Shown here: positions 10,322 to 20,445 of the stretch, piece after piece
Layout: each line of letters begins with the position of its first letter
How positions within the stretch are numbered: the first letter of the stretch is position 1
NCBI GenBank assembly: GCA_934045075.1
Contig: OW203734.1
Location: 10,861,516 to 10,925,515, forward strand
Length of the DNA: 64,000 nt
Origin: Yponomeuta sedellus
Taxonomy: Eukaryota > Arthropoda > Insecta > Lepidoptera > Yponomeutidae
Direction: 5' to 3'
The notes under the pieces: model-generated
What the model was told of the DNA's origin: nothing
The model's input: the letters and a program-made list of their open reading frames with translations, nothing else
The model's database searches: none
Program-made: the position numbers and the translations under genes

Positions 10322-10501
10322 TTTAACTTCCCAAAAATTCATAATGAAGAATAGAAACCAAAGACATGGCAGCATGAAAAATATATTATACTGAAGACTA
10401 ACCTCCCAAAAACTCATAATGAAGAACAAAAACCAAAGACGTGGCAGCATGGTCTAAGACCTTAGCCGGTTCCTTGCGGGACGAACTAAAAAAAAAAAAA
10501 A
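10322..10501 (+). mobile_element. Short poly-A retroposon with 16-bp target duplication
   Basis: GTATAGATAGTGTGAC occurs at 10306-10321 and again at 10502-10517. The 180 bp between them end in a run of about 14 A (10487-10501), the pattern of target-primed retroposition. Inside, a segment of about 55-65 bp (CCAAAGACATGGCAGCATG) is present twice in tandem. The source sequence is not recognised. It lies about 170-350 bp upstream of the OXA1L start codon. Confidence 0.75.
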
Positions 10502-10651
10502 GTATAGATAGTGTGACCATCTCAACAGTGAAGAATCTGCCACACACTGGGCTAAAAATTACAGCCAAATATGACGAAAACTGTCAAAAATATACCTTCA
10601 TACTCTCGCCTTCCTAGAGATGGAAAAAATTAAATACATTATGTACATATT

Positions 10652-11009
10652 TTTAGGATCCAGTGCCAAGGACAAAGAAATAGATAATTTATGTACAAGG
10701 TTTATTTACACTGAAAGTACACTGGCACGGTGGAAATTATAATGTACAGAAGGAGTTAACACTGACTAACTGCAATAATTAGATTAAACTGAAAACTATA
10801 GCATCTGCATGAAAAACAACATTAAATTATTCATAAAATCGATTCCGATAGCAATCATCATTTTTTTTGACAGAATAGAAGAAACAACTTTTTAAATAAA
10901 ATCGCTACTTCTACACGCAGCCTGCCAGCTATGCTTGGCGGAGCAATGAGGTTCGAATCTGCGCGCGCCTGATTGCTGCCGGTGAATGTGGTGTAGAGTT
11001 AACCCCACA
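10652..11009 (-). repeat. 3' LTR of the Gypsy-type element
   Basis: It matches 15006-15359 almost throughout, with scattered substitutions and a small indel in the GTTAACACTGACTAAC region. It carries an AATAAA-like AT-rich region and a GC-rich end (GCGCGCGCCTGATTGC). Confidence 0.88.
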
Positions 11010-11047
11010 TCACTCCCCTACAGAGACCGTCTTACGGGCGATTATAG

Positions 11048-12149
11048 TCATTTAGATAAGCCGGAAATCGAACGCGTCGGCCTGATGAGGTCTTTTGAGA
11101 AATGGCTGAGGGTTGGCTGGGTGCGACTGTTGTTGGCTGAGGAAGTGTAGGTTGGGAAGTTTGCTGCGTAATAAGGCGCGATTGTTGAGAAGTATGAAAA
11201 CTGTGGAGTCCGTAGTGACACATTCCTCGCCACAGTGGCCGATCTATCCACCAGCTCGTATGCAGGTTTTAGTCGATCAATCGACACAGTGGTCTCCTTT
11301 CCCTGCCGCAATATTTTGAAAACCTTCGGTCCTCTCTCCAAGACTTTAAAAGGACCAGTATAGGCTGGTTGAAGAGCACCGCGCAGCGCGTCTTCACGCA
11401 GGAATAAGTGGCTGCAGGTGCTTAATTCCTTAAAAATAAAAACTTTACCTTCACTGTGTCGTGATGCAGGTGCTGGACGAAGATTTGCGGCAAACAACCT
11501 GAGACGTGTGGAAAGTTCAGTCATATCCGTTGATCCAACCGCATCATGACCGAAAAATTCACCAGGCAGCCGTAGAGGCTCTCCATAAAGCAGCTCAGCT
11601 AAAGATCCTTTTAAGTCCTCCTTAAAAGCACTCCTAACCCCTAATAATACCAAAGGGAGAGATTCAGTCCAGCTTGTATCAGCATGACACATTATCGCTG
11701 CCTTAAGCTGGTGGTGGAATCGCTCAATTAATCCGTTACACGCTGGATGGTAGGCTGTAGTTCTGCGATGCTCAAAACCAGCCATTTTAGATAAATATCT
11801 AAAGATGGCTGATTCGAACTGACGCCCCTGATCAGTAACTATATCTGTAGGGCAACCAAACCTAGATATCCAACCAGAAAGGAGAGCCCGAGCCACTGTC
11901 TCTGCCGTCATGTCAGTTATTGGAACGACTTCTGGCCAACACGTGAATCGGTCAATCGCTGTTAAACAATAACGAAATCCTTGAGAAGGTGGCAAAGGGC
12001 CAATTAAATCTATATGGATAATTTGAAATCTAGCGCGTGGTAAAGCAAATTCAGCCAGCGGAGAAGCAACATGTCTACTTACCTTCGACCGCTGACAATC
12101 CAGACATGCTCGTGACCACTCGCGACAATCTTTGCGTACTCCTGGCCAA
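11048..12149 (-). pseudogene. Gypsy-type pol: integrase part
   Basis: The frame is open from about 12000 to a stop at 11048; upstream it joins the RNase H piece through a frame change near 12080-12150. Integrase catalytic motifs are present: an [12 protein letters not shown] first aspartate near 12010, TDQGRQFES (about 11840) and NGLIERFHH (about 11720), giving D, D, E. After the core there is a basic, proline-rich C-terminal region. Integrase inserts the DNA copy into the chromosome. The domain itself looks intact but cannot be translated as part of an intact pol. Confidence 0.85.
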
Positions 12150-12750
12150 AGCGCTGCGCCACTAGCTTAGCACTTGCGTTAGCACCCGGGTGGCTTAAAC
12201 AGTGTAGACTGTTAAAGACAGCCTTGCGGAACGACTTCGTGATAAAAGGCCTGTTAACGGGAGTACTTACGTCACAGTATAACATTGCTGTGCTTCTTGG
12301 CATGGCCACTTTCTCCAAGCGCAATGCCGACGAGCCATTCAGAAGTTCTGCAAGCTCGGGGTCAGTGACCTGCGATATGGCTAACGTACCAAAATCTACA
12401 GATCCATGTACCTCTTCAATCCGCGATAACGTGTCGGCCACTACGTTATCTCTGCCTGAGATATAACGGATGTCGGTGGTGAACTGTGAAATAAAGTCTA
12501 AATGCCTGTAATGCCTAGGGGAACAGTTGTTTTTCCGTTCATGAAATGCAAAACATAGTGGCTTGTGGTCGGTGTAGACTACAAAATGCCTCGCCTCGAG
12601 CATGTGCCTAAAATATTTAATACTTTCGTATATAGCTAGAAGTTCACGGTCGTAAGGTGAGTATTTTTGCTGTGACGGGCTGAATTTGCGCGAGAAAAAT
12701 GCTAAAGGCTGCCAACGGTGTTCAAAAAACTGCTGTAGAACCGCTCCCAT
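12079..12750 (-). pseudogene. Gypsy-type pol: RNase H and zinc-binding linker
   Basis: The RNase H fold is recognisable by GAVLQQ, the YSPYDRELLAIY motif and VYTDHKPL, followed by ISGRDNVVADTLSRI. A histidine/cysteine linker of the type preceding integrase follows. The usual TDAS motif upstream is hit by a TGA at the serine codon just before 12750. The frame is lost again at its 3' end. Confidence 0.85.
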
Positions 12751-12787
12751 ACCCAGATCTCATGCGTATGTGACTAACGCCAGATTG

Positions 12788-13771
12788 TCATGGCAATCTG
12801 GGTGGGCAAGCAGTGCGGCGTTGGAAAGGCTTTGCTTGGACTCCAAAAAAAGAATGTAAAGAATCTCCAGTTAGATTAACTGGATGAGAACCTTTTACCG
12901 AACCGGTCAGTAAGGCATGTATTGGCGCCTGAATTTGAGCAGCTCGTGGGATAAAACGCCTGTAGAAATTTAGCATACCCAAATACCGTCTGAGTTGCTT
13001 GACAGTTGTAGGCACAGGGAAATCCATAATAGCTTGCACCTTCGAGGAGAGAGGCTTAGTTCCGTCTTTGGAAATGCGGTATCCTAAAAATGTTACCTCC
13101 GGTGCACCGAAAACAGATTTGCTTGTATTCACGACAATACCGTAATCTCTCATCCTAGTGAATACCTGACGCAGATGAAGCCCAAATGGAGTCGTTATAG
13201 CCGTTTTGTGAATATCTGAGGGATCGACAGGAATCTGATTATATGCTTTAACTAAGTCTATTGTGGAAAATATTTTGCAGCCGGAAATGCTGTGAATGAA
13301 ATCGTGAATATGCCAAATTGGGTACCTATCCGGGATAGTGCGCGCGTTGAGACATCTATAGTCACCACATGGGCGCCAACTGTTGTCTTTTTTAGGTGCC
13401 AGGTGCAGCGGCGACGACCAACTGCTGTCAGATGGCCGGGCAGTACCATTGGCCAGCATTGCTTCAAACTCCTGCCTAGCAATCTTTAATTTGTCTGGCG
13501 CCAACCTGCGGGGAGCACATGTCACTGGCGGACCCGGGGTTGTGTTTAAATGGTGTACAGTGTTATGTTTGACAATGCGTGGTGTACCGGCTGGGCGTGT
13601 AATATCCGGAAAAGAGTCTAACAGTTTATGAAATCGACTATCACCAGTCGGCACTTTAACCGATTGTATTTCAAAAATACCTGAAGTAACTGAAGCTACT
13701 GAAGAAAGGTTTGTTTGTCGGTCAATTAATAGTTGCCCTCGACAGTCTACTAATAAATCATAAAAGGACAA
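12788..13771 (-). pseudogene. Gypsy-type pol: reverse transcriptase with catalytic core deleted
   Basis: The fingers/palm start is clear ([10 protein letters not shown], then [15 protein letters not shown] with the first catalytic aspartate). After TTPFGL the frame jumps directly to a segment that normally follows the YxDD box ([14 protein letters not shown]). An in-frame deletion of roughly 50 codons has therefore removed the catalytic YxDD. The thumb/connection ([22 protein letters not shown]) follows and then frame is lost near 12860. Confidence 0.88.
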
Positions 13772-14054
13772 AAATCTACACCTATTATGGGTTTAGTTAC
13801 GTCCGCTACAACAAAGCGCCACCGAAAGTCTCTACGCAGGCCTAAATTTAGATTGCACTCCACATAACCATAAGTAGCTATTTCCGACCCGTTGGCTGCG
13901 CATAACTTGTACGTTGTCTTTGGCCGCCGCTCACAAACTGCAGAGCGCGGAAAAACGCATAAGTCACTTCCGGTATCGACTAAGAACTGAAGCTTCGATC
14001 TGCTGTCAGTAATGAATAAACGGCCACTTGAAATCGGGCAACCGTCGGCCGCGT
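13770..14054 (-). pseudogene. Gypsy-type aspartic protease
   Basis: In the frame -1 relative to gag, the motif FLVDTGSDLCVFPRS (near 13960-14000) is the active-site loop of a retropepsin, followed by a flap-like region and an IIGVDF hydrophobic motif. One T appears to be missing in the T run at about 13770, which breaks the link to the RT frame. The protease matures gag and pol. Confidence 0.8.
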
Positions 14055-14951
14055 CTACTGATTGCCCCAGGCGTTTTCCAACTCGCTCGGCTTATAGTCA
14101 CACGGCCGAACGCATCGGTTGGCTCTGCTTCCAAACGTCGCGTGATACCAGCAAATGGGATTTCTCCGAAACATTGATTGTGACCTGGAAGATGCAGAAC
14201 GCCGACGACTGCGCTTTTCGCGATCCAATGATCGGTCTCTCGACCTGGAGGTTCTGGCTTGCACTGATAATTCCTCGACTTGTTTGGTGAGCGCTGCTAT
14301 CTGGCTTGACAAAAGCTCTATTGTGCTCTCAGGAATTGCCGATGCTGCGGCAATTTGCATTCTAGGGGGAACTACATCATGAATCCTGTCCGCCAAATCT
14401 GCCAACCCCATTAGTGATGCACCTGTTTGCGCCGCGATGATTGTCTGTGTGCTCGTCGGTAATCGGTTAGACCAGATAGTCCTCAGGAACTCCTCTGGAA
14501 CATCATTACCTGCAAGATGCTGCAAGTGCCGCAGGAACTCGGAAGGCTTTCTTTCACCCAACTCTTCATGGACCAGCAGCTGCTTTCCTTTCTTCTCCTT
14601 CGAGTCTGACAAACGTTTGATCAATTCAGCTTTAAGCTTATCATACTTTCCAGTCAATGGTGGCGAAGTAATAATGTCCTCAACTACATCTGCGTATTGC
14701 GGTTTCAAGTGGGAGATTACATGGCAATACTTCGTCTCATCATGCTTAATGCGTGCGAGGGTAAACTGCCCCTCTACTTGAGCGAACCATACCGCCGGTT
14801 TCTGCGGCCAAAATGGAGGCAATTTCGTGACATGGTTTACCTCGAGTTGTGAGTTCAGGTTGGTGGGTAAAGTTGGGGGCGGACTGATATCTGCTGTCTG
14901 CTGCGCATCAGAGAACGTATTTGGGTTCGACATATTCGTGTAGGTATGCAC
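14055..14951 (-). CDS. Gypsy-type gag protein, 298 codons
   Basis: It is open from ATG 14951 to a stop at 14055. A proline-rich N-terminus precedes a PFWPQKPAVWFAQVEGQF motif (about residues 46-63) and a helical capsid-like region with the QLLVHEELGERKPSEFLRHL block. An SR/RS-rich basic stretch (about 230-262) and a single cysteine/histidine cluster (CWYHATFG...C...C) near the C-terminus complete it. The last three features fit the gag of insect Gypsy-type elements, which packages element RNA. It is the only intact frame of the element. Confidence 0.82.
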   Translation of the reverse strand: MHTYTNMSNPNTFSDAQQTADISPPPTLPTNLNSQLEVNHVTKLPPFWPQKPAVWFAQVEGQFTLARIKHDETKYCHVISHLKPQYADVVEDIITSPPLTGKYDKLKAELIKRLSDSKEKKGKQLLVHEELGERKPSEFLRHLQHLAGNDVPEEFLRTIWSNRLPTSTQTIIAAQTGASLMGLADLADRIHDVVPPRMQIAAASAIPESTIELLSSQIAALTKQVEELSVQARTSRSRDRSLDREKRSRRRSASSRSQSMFRRNPICWYHATFGSRANRCVRPCDYKPSELENAWGNQ

Positions 14952-15005
14952 AATTCGTTCAATATTTACAGTATGTCATTAGTGTGCTCCTGGCGGGGTC
15001 ACCAG

Positions 15006-15359
15006 TTTAGGATCCAGTGCCAAGGACAAAGAAATAGATAATTTATGTACAAGGTTTATTTACACTGAAAGTACACTGGCACGGTGAAAATTATAATGTA
15101 CAGAAGGAGATAACACTAACTGCAATAATTAGATCAAACTAAAAACTATAGCATCTGCATGAAAAACAACATTAAATTATTCATAAAATCGATTCCGATA
15201 GCAATCATCTTTTTTTTTGACAGAATAGAAGAAACAATTTTTTAAATAAAATCTCTACTTCTACACGCACCCTGCCAGCTATGCTTGGCGGAGCAATGAG
15301 GTTCGAATCTGCGCGCGCCTGATTGCCGCCTGTGAATGTGGTGTAGAGTTAACCCCACA
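15006..15359 (-). repeat. 5' LTR of the Gypsy-type element
   Basis: Direct copy of 10652-11009. On the minus strand it would carry the promoter and transcription start. It differs from the other LTR at about a dozen positions, for example GTGAAAATT versus GTGGAAATT. Confidence 0.88.
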
Positions 15360-16467
15360 TAATAAAATAAATTATTTAATTAATAATTAAAATTAATTCA
15401 CTTAAAGGCCTTAAAATTTTAATTTTCTACACAATATACATTGATTTTAAGTATACTTGTATTTTGAGTAATATATTTAGAGCAATAATTGGAAAACTAT
15501 GTCATAACTATGCTACAATCATACTATATTATCATACTAATATTAACTGTATTATTATAGTAGGTACAAGTTGTCTTGGAACCTTTCCAATCTGCTAAAA
15601 TTTGCCAGTTTTGACTTTTGTAAATCATCATCGTTATCTGCCATGGCTACAATTTTAGCATCTGCTAAAATAACAGATATCTGCAACAAATGGCTACACC
15701 AAACAAGATTTTAATTTCATAATCTGTGGTGCAGACAGGGAGAAAACACGGAGAAAAACCTGGCTGGCTGTAAGACGTAAATAGTCGATGTGCAAACTTT
15801 AGCATTCGATGATTTGAATCTTCTCGTACGGTCTTCGGCCATATGCACCCGTAATGAGCATAATTCAATTGGAATTCTCACTTTGACTGAGGTATGAGGT
15901 ACCCCTTAATTTTCGTTAAGCTAGAAATAGACCTATTTCTTTATTTTATTTAGTGTAATTTTATTCATACCTGTATGAATAAAATTACACCTTACGGCAC
16001 ACAAGTTTTTCTTTTTGGTTCACTGTTGACATAGCTATTATAATATCACAAATGTATGTAAATGTCTTAACAAAATAAAGTCATTGCTATTATGAAATCT
16101 TTTGGATATGAGGCTTCATATATTTAAATGCTGCCACTATGAATACAAACAGACAAGAATTATTCACTAAAAAATTCTAATGGTTCAATTATTAGAATGA
16201 CTGCAAAGTAGAGAATAGTTGTTTGATATTCGATAGCCGATACTGCTGAACCACTCTACTTGATATTTTTATTTTTGGGGAAGTCCTATTAATAAATTCA
16301 TATTTCGTGAACATTGCGACCAGCAAACAACGTGATTAGAAAGAAAAGACTACCTACCTAAAAATTAAATGCGACTATTATTAAAAAATCGATATTTTCT
16401 AAATTCGTTACCTACATTGTATTGTATTTCTCTTCCGTTCTCTTAAAGCCGCTTTTTCAGCAATGAG
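15360..16467. other. AT-rich intergenic DNA
   Basis: No gene is supported. It contains a perfect palindrome with 18-bp arms (15953-15970 and 15973-15990, GTGTAATTTTATTCATAC and its complement, 2-bp spacer). Confidence 0.5.
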
Positions 16468-17839
16468 CAGCGTTGCTAACTCTAACGGTCTAAATTACCC
16501 ACAAACATAACCAAAAATCCCCAATTTTGGGGTAAATAAAATCGATATTCCCCACATTTTCCCTACAAGTTTTCAGCAGAGAAATAAAAGTACTGGTTAC
16601 TTTAATCAATGCATACAACTCTTCAAAGTCCCAAAGTTTTGTTAAGATATCATTTGACGGATCAAATTTTAGGCTCCCTCCTGTCTTCTTAATCACAAAG
16701 TTCTTTCAGAAGTTTAGAAGAAGAGAAGGTATTAAGAACTTCTTAATATCTTCTCTTGTGGCCATAAGCTTCACTACAGTGTCATTATGTAGGTAGGCGA
16801 TTACGATTGTCTCAAATTCAAATTCTAAGCAACCGAGACTTTCCCAATAAACGAATTTAAACGATAATGTTGGATGTACCTACAACTTTTCGTTGCCATA
16901 ATATTGCCTTAAACGTTGCTCTAAAATCTTCCTGGCTTGAAGTAAAAAATAAAATTAATTTTGTAATAATAGGTAAGTATTAAGTATCTAAGTTCAGAAA
17001 AATATTTAGGACTGATTCTTGATGATAAACTGACTTGGAAAGGTCATATACAACATGTCAAATCTAAAATAGTACCTTTAACAGGAGCCTTACACAAGAT
17101 GGTTCGCTATGTTCCCTATACTCTACGCACTCTTATCTATAATGCATTAGTAAAATCACACCTTGAGTATCTTATAGAAGTCTGGGGCACAGCTAGTAAA
17201 ATGCATTTAAAGGAATTGCAGAGGTCACAAAATAAAGTCATCAAAATCCTATTCAACTACAAATATGACACCCCAACAAAAACTTTATACGAAAAGACAA
17301 AACTACTTAATATCCGTCAACTATATCTATATAAAACATGCATACTTATAAAAAAATACTCAAAAAAGACATACACACTAATATAGAAATAAGTCGAGCC
17401 AAATCACCGCAATATAGCCTAAGAAGCAAATGCAAAAATAAACTTAAACTAAGAACACCACGAACTGAATATGGTAAAAGAAATGTCATGTATGAAGGTG
17501 TCAAACTGTATTTTAATAACTTGCCACCTGATGTAAAGGATACAGAAAATATGAATGCTTTTAAAAATAAACTAAAGCTACATGTCTTAAAATTATAATT
17601 AAGATTGATGCTACTTTAATGCATGCCGTATAATATAAGCTAACTTTAAGTTTTTTTTTTCTCATTAATTAAGTGAACTGTAAGTTCTTTATGAGAAATA
17701 AATGTCTTTGAACCCAGATCTAAAGTAGGTATGTCTAAATTCCCCGCATTTTCCCCACACAAACGTTCTCCCCACAAATTACCCAATCACTCTGAGAATC
17801 CCCACAGTATGGGGAATTCCCCACAGATAGACAACGCTG
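16468..17839. mobile_element. hAT-like non-autonomous element with 8-bp target duplication
   Basis: GCAATGAG flanks the block perfectly at 16460-16467 and 17840-17847. The termini are inverted CAGCGTTG, and short motifs of the type TTCCCCACATTTTCCCC recur in inverted order near both ends. An 8-bp duplication with CAG-type short termini is typical of hAT elements. No transposase is present; the interior carries a LINE RT fragment (16993-17598). Confidence 0.75.
16993..17598 (+). pseudogene. Non-LTR reverse transcriptase, C-terminal fragment
   Basis: It begins with a YLGLILDDKLTW motif, the conserved block after the RT palm of jockey/CR1-like LINEs, and continues through LIYNALVKSHLEYLIEVWG to a frame change near 17385. 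It then runs in the next frame to a TAA at 17596-17598. A short 3' UTR ends at AATAAATGTCTTTG (about 17698-17711). Only the last third of the ORF is present, as in a 5'-truncated insertion. Confidence 0.78.
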
Positions 17840-18060
17840 GCAATGAGCGAACCACAGAACAACTTGACTTTACTAACCTGATCTGTGCACAGAACATTTA
17901 TAATCTGTGATTCTGTGTTGAATTGATCTGAGAATTGAACGAATGAAACTCACACGTGTGTTTCCATTAGATGTCAAAAAAGTTGACCTAGACCTCGTAA
18001 TAAATAAACTAAACATGCGGTTTGTTTCACAATTTGAAATTGAAATACAATAAAGACAAA

Positions 18061-18162
18061 ATGGCACACGTTTCATACCCTTTCAAGAGGACTAACAAAA
18101 CCTTGTACAAAAAGCCTGCCTCAGTTGTTACAGAAGATGTTGTCTATTGGAAGAAACTCGGC
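18061..18162 (+). CDS. UTP15: UTP15 exon 1
   Basis: The ATG at 18061 (context AAAATGG) starts 34 codons, MAHVSYPFKRTNKTLYKK and onward, ending in phase 0 at donor GTAAGT (18163). The start fits the UTP15 N-terminus, where a short basic segment precedes the first WD repeat. The upstream in-frame extension has no ATG. Confidence 0.88.
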
Positions 18163-20445
18163 GTAAGTTCAGTCAGTTGCAAGTTGCAACCAATCGCTTT
18201 TTCATTTCGCCAAAATTAAATAATTTCGAGCCGAGAATAACTCACCCCAACTGTACCCACCAACCCTTTTTTTCAGTTACCAGTATTAGTCAAAGAGTTT
18301 GGAGCTATTGACTATTTGGACTTCTGCCCAGTAGAACCCTACTATTTTGCTGCGACATGTTCAGTGAGAGTTCAGGTAAAAAGCCACATATTTGCGCTTA
18401 AAGCTGTGATATGAAATGAAAGATATGAAAAATGATCTACACCCCCGGACCAACCAGCGTTTAGGGCTCAAACCCTGCAGCACACTGCTGAGTTAGCTAT
18501 GCCTTTATCCAATGTCTGTCAATTTTGTGTTTGTTGTTATATCTATTAATTTAATTGTACCTTAGAGTGTGTGTTTTCACAAATGCGTGTAAGAAAACAA
18601 AGTATTTGCTTTATATTTTGATCTGAACCAGTTAAAAGATTACCTTGAAAACGTATTTAGAGGATCCAGCCATGCCGGGATTCGAACACGCGACCTCTGG
18701 CTATCAGTGCCAGCGCTCTTCCAACTGAGCTAATGGATAAGATTACCTTGTAAAAATGTATAAAATCTGATCTGATCAGGCTCTAAGGAACACCACAGAT
18801 TACCTGAAGTTTTGAAATTTTACTACACAATAAACTTCTTGTGCTTTTCAGGTATACGACCCTATAACCAAGGTGGTAGCGAAGAACATTTCTAAGTTTG
18901 TTGAAGCTGCATATGGAGGGAGTTTCAGGACTGATGGTCGCCTGTTGGTGGCGGGCAGTGAAGAGGCTGCAGTGAAACTGTTTGATCTTCAGTCCAAACA
19001 TCTGCTCAGGGTGTTTACTGGCCACACAGGCCCTGTAAGTCCTTTTTATTTATAAATTGCTGAAAACGGCCAAATATTTATTTATAAATATTTAGTAAGA
19101 TTATCTACTGTGTGGAACTTAATCAGTATTACAGAATGTAATTTAGAAAATCTTTGATACCATTTTTCTTAACAAATACACTTAGCTTCCTAAAAATCAG
19201 CAATGCATTGCATTAAATATTATTATATTCTATTCTGAACTTGAATATAATGTTGTAATTTTTCAGGTGCACAGAACATTCTTCACAAAAGATCAGCAGA
19301 AAATCCTCAGTTTTTCTGATGACAAATCTGTTTGTGTGTGGGATATAGCAACAGAAGCGAAGATTACCAGCTTCTCAGACCACACAGACTATGTACGATC
19401 AGGTGCAGCTAGCCCTATATCACCTGACATTGTCCTTTCTGGAGGTTATGATCATGCAGTGAAATTATATGACTGTAGATCAAATGAGACTGTTTTGACA
19501 GTCAATCATGGTAGCCCTGTGGAATCAACACTGTTCTTACCATCTGGTGGTATATTCATCAGTGCCGGAGGAACTGAAATCAAAGTATGGGACATATTCA
19601 ATGGAGGAAAACTACTGGCAAATATTTCTCAACATCATAAAACTGTTACCACACTTTGTCTTGCAAGCAATAATAGCAGGCTTATGTCTGCTTCATTGGA
19701 CAGACATGTAAAGATATTTGATATAGCTACATTCAAAGTGGTCCATAATATTGATTTCCCAAATGCAGTACTCAGTATGGCAATATCAGAAAATGATGAT
19801 GTTTTGGCTGTCGGAATGATAGATGGAGTTATATCAATCAGGAAAAGAGAGCATCCGGCTGAATTGGAAGAGAATAAAGCTTTATTAAAATTTGCACCAG
19901 ACCATGTTGTCTCAGAAACCATTGAAGTTGTGTCTAAAGATAAAACATTTAAAGACACTGATTATGATGCCTATCTCCGAAAGATGGAGTTTTCCAAAGC
20001 ACTTGCAACAGTTTTAAGACCCTACATAACATCAAAGAGGCCAGAAAAGACCATAGCTTTGATACAAGAACTTCTCAGGAGATCTGTTTTGTATGTTGCC
20101 TTTATAGATCTTGATGAGAAAGGAATTGCTGCTGCACTAAAGTTCTTCAAGAAAAATTTAGGAGAATCGAGATTTACACGAACTATCATTGATGCTATGA
20201 ATGTCTTCATAGATGTGTTTGAAAATCAAATAAGGACATTCTCGGAACAAAACATAATATTGTTTACCCAATTGCAAGAAAAAATCAAGCAAGAGGTAGA
20301 AGTATGTAAAAAGATTTGTGAATTGGAAGGTGCTCTAGGTCTTTTGTTAGCTGGAGCTCAAATAGTGAACAGTAGGGACTCCCAAGAACTTCCAGCTATT
20401 GTACCATCTTCTAGGGCATTGAAAGATATTGTAATTGATGTTTGA
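18061..20445 (+). CDS. UTP15: UTP15, U3 snoRNP-associated WD40 protein (whole gene, four exons)
   Basis: Joining 18061-18162, 18277-18375, 18852-19034 and 19267-20445 gives 520 codons before the stop, about the family length. The N-terminal two thirds are WD40 repeats (VWDIATEAKI, KLYDCRSNE, KVWDIFNG and KIFDIATFK). The C-terminal third is the helical UTP15_C domain, with the segment FSKALATVLRPYITSKRPEK. In the family this nucleolar protein belongs to the t-UTP/UTP-A subcomplex of the small-subunit processome and is needed for rRNA transcription and 18S pre-rRNA processing. All three introns are phase 0 with GT-AG borders. The next gene, Crag, starts 1.1 kb downstream on the same strand. Confidence 0.93.
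18277..18375 (+). CDS. UTP15: UTP15 exon 2
   Basis: Acceptor TTTTTTTCAG ends at 18276 and donor GTAAAA starts at 18376; 33 codons in phase 0. It encodes the first beta-propeller strands (FGAIDYLDFCPVEPYYFAAT). Confidence 0.9.
18648..18738 (-). repeat. tRNA-like SINE (family B) in UTP15 intron 2
   Basis: A short copy of the tRNA-like module on the minus strand, flanked by the perfect 12-bp duplication AAGATTACCTTG (18636-18647 and 18739-18750). It has the A-box (TTAGCTCAGTTGG) and B-box (GTTCGAATCCCGG) sequences. Confidence 0.85.
18852..19034 (+). CDS. UTP15: UTP15 exon 3
   Basis: Acceptor GCTTTTCAG ends at 18851 and donor GTAAGT starts at 19035; 61 codons in phase 0. It covers WD repeat sequence with the AGSEEAAVKLFDL motif and the GHTGP turn. 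Confidence 0.92.
19267..20445 (+). CDS. UTP15: UTP15 exon 4 (terminal)
   Basis: Acceptor TTTTTCAG ends at 19266. There are 392 codons to TGA at 20443-20445, holding most WD repeats and the whole UTP15_C domain. The AATAAA inside GAAATAAATTTTTAATT just after the stop may serve as the poly-A signal. Confidence 0.94.
   Translation: MHRTFFTKDQQKILSFSDDKSVCVWDIATEAKITSFSDHTDYVRSGAASPISPDIVLSGGYDHAVKLYDCRSNETVLTVNHGSPVESTLFLPSGGIFISAGGTEIKVWDIFNGGKLLANISQHHKTVTTLCLASNNSRLMSASLDRHVKIFDIATFKVVHNIDFPNAVLSMAISENDDVLAVGMIDGVISIRKREHPAELEENKALLKFAPDHVVSETIEVVSKDKTFKDTDYDAYLRKMEFSKALATVLRPYITSKRPEKTIALIQELLRRSVLYVAFIDLDEKGIAAALKFFKKNLGESRFTRTIIDAMNVFIDVFENQIRTFSEQNIILFTQLQEKIKQEVEVCKKICELEGALGLLLAGAQIVNSRDSQELPAIVPSSRALKDIVIDV

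Larger units (their letters stand above)
10652..15359 (-). mobile_element. Gypsy/Ty3-type LTR retrotransposon, defective
   Basis: Two direct repeats of about 354 bp bound the element (10652-11009 and 15006-15359). On the minus strand the order is 5' LTR, gag, protease, reverse transcriptase, RNase H, integrase, 3' LTR, the Ty3/Gypsy order. Each LTR starts TGTGGGG on the minus strand. Next to the 5' LTR is a TGG-starting stretch (TGGTGACCCCGCC) that fits a primer binding site; a purine run GGGGAG precedes the 3' LTR. I saw no clear target duplication. Roughly a dozen LTR differences suggest moderate age. Confidence 0.9.
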
